A stretch of 9,539 nt of DNA from Candidatus Galligastranaerophilus gallistercoris (GTDB lineage Bacteria; Cyanobacteriota; Vampirovibrionia; Gastranaerophilales; Gastranaerophilaceae): positions 1 to 9,539 of the forward strand of contig DVJH01000023.1 of assembly GCA_018710795.1 (NCBI GenBank). The letters run 5' to 3'. This document shows positions 5,870 through 9,539 of the stretch, one piece after another. Both the position numbers and the translations under genes were made by a program. The notes beneath the pieces are model-generated. The model had not been told where the DNA came from. It saw nothing but the letters and a program-made list of their open reading frames with translations, and ran no database searches. The stretch's first letter is position 1, and each line of letters begins with the position of its first letter.

Positions 5870-7181
5870 AAGCTATATCTTCATTTGCCTTGGTTTCGGT
5901 CTGTATGGTAGGGAGCTTTATTATCTCTGCCACATTGCACTTTTTTCTGACCAGATCCGCCGTAACCGTAAACGTTTTAATGTCTGAATTTGAAGGCACT
6001 TCATACATAACATCAATCATAATTTCTTCAACAATTGATCTTAGCGCCCTTGCGCCCGTTTTTCTTTTTATTGCTTCCTGAGCAATCAAATCAATGGCTT
6101 CTTTATCAAATTTCAAATCAACGTCATCCATCTTCATAAGACACTGATATTGTTTAACTATTGCATTTTTGGGTTCGGTTAATATCATTTTTAAAGTGTC
6201 TTCATCCAGAGGATCCAAAACGGTATAGATAGGAATTCTGCCGATAAATTCAGGTATAAGACCGAATTTTAAAAGGTCATCCGGCTGCAATTTCTTTAAA
6301 AGTTTCTGCGCCTGAAGCTCTTTTTCTTTTTGGCTGACAGGTTTTGAACCGAAACCTATTGCCATGCCGTCTCCGCAGCGGTGTTCAACGATTTTCTCCA
6401 AACCGACAAACGCACCGCCCACAATAAAAAGAATATTTGAAGTGTTAATTTGGATAAATTCCTGATGCGGGTGTTTTCTTCCACCCTGCGGAGGAACGTT
6501 TGCAACCGTACCTTCAATCATTTTTAACAGCGCCTGCTGAACGCCTTCGCCCGAAACATCTCTTGTAATTGAAGGGTTTTCGGATTTTCTTGCAATTTTG
6601 TCGATTTCATCAATATAAATTATACCGCGCTCAGCCTTTTGAGCATTATAGTCTGCTGCCTGATATAATCTCAATAAAATATTTTCAACGTCATCTCCGA
6701 CATACCCTGCCTCGGTTAAAGTCGTGGCATCGGCAACGGCAAAAGGAACATTGAGCATTTTTGCAAGGGTTTGCGCCAATAAAGTTTTACCCGAGCCAGT
6801 CGGACCCACAAGCAAAATGTTGCTTTTTTGAATTTCGACATCCGCTTCATTTTTATCGGATGACATATTGTGCGCAATGCGTTTATAGTGGTTATATACC
6901 GCAACCGACAATACTTTTTTTGCATCGTCCTGCCCTACTATATGTTCATCCAAAAATGCTTTAATTTCTTGGGGTTTTGGAACGGATTCCTGTGCCTGTT
7001 CGATATCGGAAACTTTTTCATCCTGTTTAACGTTAAAAAGTTCTTCATCAAGTATTTCATTGCAAAGCTCTATGCACTCATCACAAATGCACACATCAGG
7101 CCCTGCGATAAGTTTTTTTACCTGATCCTGCGTTTTTCCGCAGAAAGAACACTTTAAATTAGGATCATCGTTTTTTGCCAT
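5868..7181 (-). CDS. clpX: ClpX, ATP-dependent Clp protease unfoldase subunit
   Basis: ClpX hexamers recognise, unfold and thread proteins into ClpP in the cytoplasm. Counting from the chosen start (437 residues), the zinc-binding cysteines are 11, 14, 33 and 36. The AAA+ core has Walker A 'GPTGSGKT' (126-133), the pore loop 'GYVG' (159-162) and Walker B 'IIYIDEID' (187-194). Also present are the 'GRKHPH' RKH loop, the 'IGFGS' loop that docks on ClpP, the arginine finger in 'EFIGRIP' and sensor 2 'GARALRSI'. All key residues are intact. An ATG two codons upstream (7187) gives MTMAKN, but AGGAG (7195-7191) lies only 3 bases from it and 9 bases from the ATG at 7181, the spacing also used by clpP, so I prefer 7181. 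It follows clpP after 30 bases and ends in the bidirectional terminator. Confidence 0.97.
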   Translation of the reverse strand: MAKNDDPNLKCSFCGKTQDQVKKLIAGPDVCICDECIELCNEILDEELFNVKQDEKVSDIEQAQESVPKPQEIKAFLDEHIVGQDDAKKVLSVAVYNHYKRIAHNMSSDKNEADVEIQKSNILLVGPTGSGKTLLAQTLAKMLNVPFAVADATTLTEAGYVGDDVENILLRLYQAADYNAQKAERGIIYIDEIDKIARKSENPSITRDVSGEGVQQALLKMIEGTVANVPPQGGRKHPHQEFIQINTSNILFIVGGAFVGLEKIVEHRCGDGMAIGFGSKPVSQKEKELQAQKLLKKLQPDDLLKFGLIPEFIGRIPIYTVLDPLDEDTLKMILTEPKNAIVKQYQCLMKMDDVDLKFDKEAIDLIAQEAIKRKTGARALRSIVEEIMIDVMYEVPSNSDIKTFTVTADLVRKKCNVAEIIKLPTIQTETKANEDIA

Positions 7182-7190
7182 AGTCATTTA

Positions 7191-7195
7191 CTCCT
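7191..7195 (-). promoter_or_regulatory. Ribosome binding site of clpX
   Basis: AGGAG on the minus strand lies 9 bases before the ATG at 7181 and only 3 before the ATG at 7187, so it favours the downstream start (MAKNDD). Confidence 0.7.
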
Positions 7196-7211
7196 GATAT
7201 TGACTTTAATC

Positions 7212-7799
7212 TTACACACTGTCTTTGGAAATAATTTTATCAATCATTCCGTATTCAAGTGCTTCTTCGGGGGTCATAATATAATCTCTGTCCGTATCTT
7301 TTTCGATTTTCTTTAACGATTGTCCCGTATTTTGAGATAATATTTCATTTAATGCTTTTTTGATTCTGATAATTTCCGCCGCTTGAATTTCAATATCCGT
7401 TGCCTGACCCTGTGCACCCCCTAAAGGCTGGTGAATTAAAACTCTTGAATGCGGAAGTGCAAGTCTTTTTCCTTTGGTGCCTGATGATAAAAGGAATGCA
7501 CCCATGCTTGCCGCCTGCCCCAAACAAATGGTGGAAACATCGGATCTTATATGCTGCATTGTGTCATATATCGCAAAACCTGCCGTAACCGAACCGCCCG
7601 GAGAATTAATATACAACATGATGTCTTTTTCGGGGTTTTCGCTGTCGAGCAATAACAGCTGCGCAACAACAAGATTGGCAACCATATCGTCAATCGGAGT
7701 GCCCAAAAATATAATTCTTTCTCTTAAAAGTCTTGAAAATATATCAAAACTTCTTTCACCCCTTGAAGATTGTTCAATTACGACCGGTACGAAACTCAT
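7212..7799 (-). CDS. clpP: ClpP, ATP-dependent Clp protease proteolytic subunit
   Basis: ClpP is the serine peptidase that forms the degradation chamber for ClpX. From the chosen start it has 195 residues, a usual length without a long propeptide. The catalytic triad is Ser98 in 'GQAASMGA', His123 in 'VLIHQPLGG' and Asp172 in 'DRDYIMTPEEALEYG'; the 'YINSPGGS' oxyanion-region motif is also present. The start MSFVPVVIEQSSRGER matches the typical ClpP N-terminus. AAAGGA (7814-7809) lies 9 bases before this ATG and inside the codons following an upstream in-frame ATG at 7817, which would add MKGIYK. The downstream start is therefore more likely for the operon message. The upstream ATG lies 7 bases after a TATAAT, so a leaderless second start cannot be excluded. 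It sits between tig and clpX, in the order found in many bacteria including cyanobacteria and E. coli. Confidence 0.97.
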   Translation of the reverse strand: MSFVPVVIEQSSRGERSFDIFSRLLRERIIFLGTPIDDMVANLVVAQLLLLDSENPEKDIMLYINSPGGSVTAGFAIYDTMQHIRSDVSTICLGQAASMGAFLLSSGTKGKRLALPHSRVLIHQPLGGAQGQATDIEIQAAEIIRIKKALNEILSQNTGQSLKKIEKDTDRDYIMTPEEALEYGMIDKIISKDSV

Positions 7800-7808
7800 C
7801 TTATAAAT

Positions 7809-7814
7809 TCCTTT
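7809..7814 (-). promoter_or_regulatory. Ribosome binding site of clpP
   Basis: AAAGGA on the minus strand lies 9 bases before the ATG at 7799. It falls within the reading frame of the upstream ATG at 7817, so only the 7799 start has a proper upstream site. Confidence 0.65.
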
Positions 7815-7824
7815 CATAACTTAT

Positions 7825-7830
7825 ATTATA
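7825..7830 (-). promoter_or_regulatory. Possible internal promoter of clpP (-10 only)
   Basis: A perfect TATAAT on the minus strand covers the end of tig and lies 7 bases before the ATG at 7817. No acceptable -35 box is found 16-18 bases upstream, and TATAAT can arise by chance in sequence this AT-rich. Confidence 0.25.
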
Positions 7831-9127
7831 CTGATTTTGCAACAAATTTGTTGTTGTTCAACAAAATGTCATTAACTTTCTTTATTGCCGCCTGTTGTGT
7901 GATTGCGGTAAAGAAATGGTGATTTTGCGTAACTTCTTTTAAAATTTCGGCAGGAGGAGTTTGATAAGCATGAGCAATTGCGCTTACTTGTTGAACAATG
8001 TCTGCCTGTTCAATTTTAACCCCTTCGGATTTGGCAATTTTTTCTATTATTAAAGAATTCTTAATTCTTCTTATTGCTTCTTCTCTTGCCTGGGCATCAA
8101 CCGAATCTTTGCCTTGTGCTTCTACGATTTTATTCCAATCTTGTCCCTGTCTTTCGGCAGCAGCTTTAGTTTCCGCAAAAACGGCTTCAATTTCTCTTTG
8201 AATCATTGATTCTTGAATATCGATTTTTGCTTCATTTAAAACTTTATTAAAAATCGCTTCCATTTTACGTTTTTCATTTTCATTCTGGACCGATTGTTCG
8301 ATAAATTTGGAAATATCGGCTTTAAGTGCTTCCGCCGAATCAAACTTACCGACTTTCTTTGCAAGCTCGTCCGTTAATTCGGGTAAAATTCTTGTTTGAA
8401 TTTCATGGAGTTTTATTTTAAATTGAGCGGGTTTTCCTTTTAAGGATTCTTCCATGTAGTCTTCGGGGAATGTAACGTCAATCGTAAATTCTTCGCCTTT
8501 TTTATGTCCGACGATACCTTCGGCGAACCCCGGGATAAAGTTTGAATGTCCCAAATCAAGCGTATAGTTTTTGCCCGAACCTCTCTCAATTGCTTTACCG
8601 TCAACAAAACCTTCAAAATCGATTAAAGCAAGGTCTTTATCATTCGCTTCTCTGTCTTCATCAATTGCCTTAACCGTAGAAAAACGGTTTCTTATTGCAT
8701 CAAGTTCAAGCTCAAGCGCATTATCGGGAACCGTATATTGTTCAAATTCAATTGTCAAATCTTTATATTGCCCGAGCTCAACTTCGGGCTTTAATTCTAC
8801 CTTTGCCGTAATGGTTAAATCTTTTCCCGGTTCAAAATTAAATGCCTCAATGCTCGGCTGTGTTGCAACTTCAAGTTTATTGTCGGCAACCGCTTTGTTA
8901 AATTCAAACGGAAATATATCTTCAACAACCTGAACTTTAATTCTGTCAACACCCAAATATTTTTCAATAACGTTTTTGGGGGCTTTACCTTTTCTGAAGC
9001 CCGGAATATTAACGTGCTGCGCCATTTTTTTTACGGCGCTGTCATACGCTTTTTGTGCAGTATCTTTATCAACCGTGATGTCAATTTTTGCCGTGTTCTT
9101 CTCTAAAATCTCTAATTTGCTTGTCAT
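7826..9127 (-). CDS. tig: Trigger factor, ribosome-associated chaperone
   Basis: Trigger factor binds near the ribosome exit tunnel, shields new chains and has peptidyl-prolyl isomerase activity. The protein has 433 residues, the usual length (E. coli 432). The N-terminal ribosome-binding domain carries the signature 'GFRKGKAPKNVIEKYLG' at about 43-59. The FKBP-like isomerase domain spans about 162-245, including 'LIDFEGFVDGK', 'LDLGHSNFIPGFAEGIVG' and 'VTFPEDY'. The C-terminal chaperone arms are at about 246-430, beginning with 'LPELTDELAKKV'. The start MTSKLEILEKNTAKIDITVD fits the family. AAAGG before it on the minus strand (within 9133-9137) is a fair ribosome site at 6 bases. It is the first gene of the tig-clpP-clpX operon; clpP starts 26 bases after its stop. 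No defect or unusual insertion is seen. Confidence 0.97.
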   Translation of the reverse strand: MTSKLEILEKNTAKIDITVDKDTAQKAYDSAVKKMAQHVNIPGFRKGKAPKNVIEKYLGVDRIKVQVVEDIFPFEFNKAVADNKLEVATQPSIEAFNFEPGKDLTITAKVELKPEVELGQYKDLTIEFEQYTVPDNALELELDAIRNRFSTVKAIDEDREANDKDLALIDFEGFVDGKAIERGSGKNYTLDLGHSNFIPGFAEGIVGHKKGEEFTIDVTFPEDYMEESLKGKPAQFKIKLHEIQTRILPELTDELAKKVGKFDSAEALKADISKFIEQSVQNENEKRKMEAIFNKVLNEAKIDIQESMIQREIEAVFAETKAAAERQGQDWNKIVEAQGKDSVDAQAREEAIRRIKNSLIIEKIAKSEGVKIEQADIVQQVSAIAHAYQTPPAEILKEVTQNHHFFTAITQQAAIKKVNDILLNNNKFVAKSV

Positions 9128-9161
9128 TTTACACCTTTATATTTAACTAATGATTTATTTT

Positions 9162-9192
9162 AGTATAACTTAAAAATAAAAAACATGGTCAA
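9162..9192 (-). promoter_or_regulatory. Probable promoter of the tig-clpP-clpX operon
   Basis: On the minus strand, TTGACC (9192-9187) and TATACT (9167-9162) are separated by 19 bases, a little longer than ideal. The expected start near 9155 gives a leader of about 28 bases that contains the tig ribosome site. Confidence 0.45.
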
Positions 9193-9199
9193 TTTGATG

Positions 9200-9205
9200 T
9201 ATAAT
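9200..9205 (+). promoter_or_regulatory. -10 box of nanE (leaderless geometry)
   Basis: TATAAT ends 8 bases before the nanE ATG. Transcription would start at or just before the start codon, and no Shine-Dalgarno site is present. No convincing -35 box is seen; the stretch 16-18 bases upstream is A-rich. Confidence 0.45.
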
Positions 9206-9213
9206 TTTTGATT

Positions 9214-9539
9214 ATGAACAACCTTGAAACAGTTAATAAAATCAAAAATAAACTTATTATATCCGTCCAAAGCGCAAAAAATGAGCCGTTATACAATGAA
9301 AATGCAATGAATGCGCTGATTGATACCGTTGTTTTGCTCGGCAAAATTGATGCGCTGAGACTCGCGGGCGAAAGAGATATTAAAAATACGAGAAAAAAAT
9401 ACCCCGATATTACAATAATCGGCATAACCAAACCCGATATCATACCCGACAATTATAAAGAAATCGTCTATATAACACCGACCATAAAAGATGCAAAAAA
9501 AATTATCGATTCGGGCGCCGATATAATAGCGTTTGACGG
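9214..9539 (+). CDS. nanE: N-acetylmannosamine-6-phosphate 2-epimerase, N-terminal part
   Basis: NanE converts N-acetylmannosamine-6-phosphate to N-acetylglucosamine-6-phosphate in sialic acid and amino-sugar catabolism, in the cytoplasm. The first 108 codons are in the window and the frame runs off the edge. The family's TIM-barrel strand pattern is clear: 'LIISVQSAKNEPLYN' (compare LIVSCQA..EPL), 'IDALRLAGERDI' (compare AIRA...DI), 'ITIIGITKPD' with the likely catalytic Lys73, 'EIVYITPTIKDAKKIIDSGADIIAFD' given here in parts as 'VYITPTIKDA' and 'GADIIAFD'. The family pattern 'IIGI.K ... ITPT ... IALD' is matched in order. The ATG at 9214 is chosen because it gives the proper barrel start and follows the -10 box at leaderless spacing. 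It is divergent from tig. Other sialic acid genes would be expected past the right edge, but none can be seen here. Confidence 0.85.
   Translation, partial: MNNLETVNKIKNKLIISVQSAKNEPLYNENAMNALIDTVVLLGKIDALRLAGERDIKNTRKKYPDITIIGITKPDIIPDNYKEIVYITPTIKDAKKIIDSGADIIAFD

Noticed and set aside
7474..8933. Open frames on the plus strand opposite clpP and tig
   Set aside because: They are Ser-rich shadows of well-conserved minus-strand genes, with no family features.
9189..9452. Open frame of 87 codons on the minus strand opposite nanE
   Set aside because: It overlaps the promoter and coding region of nanE, whose barrel motifs are clear; the hydrophobic composition comes from the opposite strand's codon bias.
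1..9539. CRISPR array, tRNA, rRNA, insertion sequence or attachment site
   Set aside because: No regularly spaced repeats, no clover-leaf or rRNA signature sequences, no transposase or integrase and no terminal inverted repeats were seen on either strand.

Overview
This is an AT-rich stretch of a bacterial chromosome. Nothing in it looks like a mobile element, phage or CRISPR array. The organism has two membranes: the window holds a complete TonB/ExbB/ExbD energy-transducing motor, an AsmA-like envelope protein and several proteins with export signals. Several genes have no visible Shine-Dalgarno site and start a few bases after a -10 box, which suggests leaderless transcripts. Base composition, start-site style, the tig-clpP-clpX order and a NanE-type epimerase would fit a gut relative of the cyanobacteria (Gastranaerophilales / 'Melainabacteria'). 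That placement is inference from overall impression, with moderate-to-low confidence.

Layout. At the left edge, on the minus strand, is the N-terminal 207 codons of an AsmA-like membrane-anchored protein (1-621). A 66-base divergent promoter region separates it from two plus-strand genes for secreted proteins (688-1242 and 1302-2027). These two seem to share one beta-rich domain; the second also carries a glycine-zipper hydrophobic segment. A tight plus-strand operon follows: a TonB-like transducer with a very long Pro/Ala/Lys then Gly/Ser linker (2110-3363), an ExbB/TolQ channel protein (3387-4034), two ExbD/TolR proteins in tandem (4046-4501 and 4498-4887, overlapping by ATGA) and a cysteine-containing exported protein of unknown function (4906-5844). 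It ends at a perfect 13-bp inverted repeat that works as a terminator for both strands.

The right half is a conserved minus-strand housekeeping operon: tig (trigger factor), clpP and clpX, covering cotranslational folding and ATP-dependent proteolysis. Its terminator is the one shared with the Ton-like operon. Divergent from tig, at the right edge, is the first part of nanE, for N-acetylmannosamine-6-phosphate 2-epimerase of amino-sugar/sialic acid catabolism.

How the genes may work together. ExbB and the two ExbD proteins would use the proton gradient at the inner membrane to drive the TonB-like protein, whose roughly 200-residue linker would carry its C-terminal domain across the periplasm to an outer-membrane partner not encoded here. 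The unknown exported protein at the operon end and the two secreted proteins upstream are candidate accessories. The least ordinary points are a Ser in ExbB where the family's pore Glu is expected, a 71-bp nearly identical block in the two exbD genes that differs only at synonymous sites, the unrecognised 312-residue protein, and the leaderless promoter layout with one palindromic -35 box serving two directions. No intergenic stretch exceeds 90 bases.
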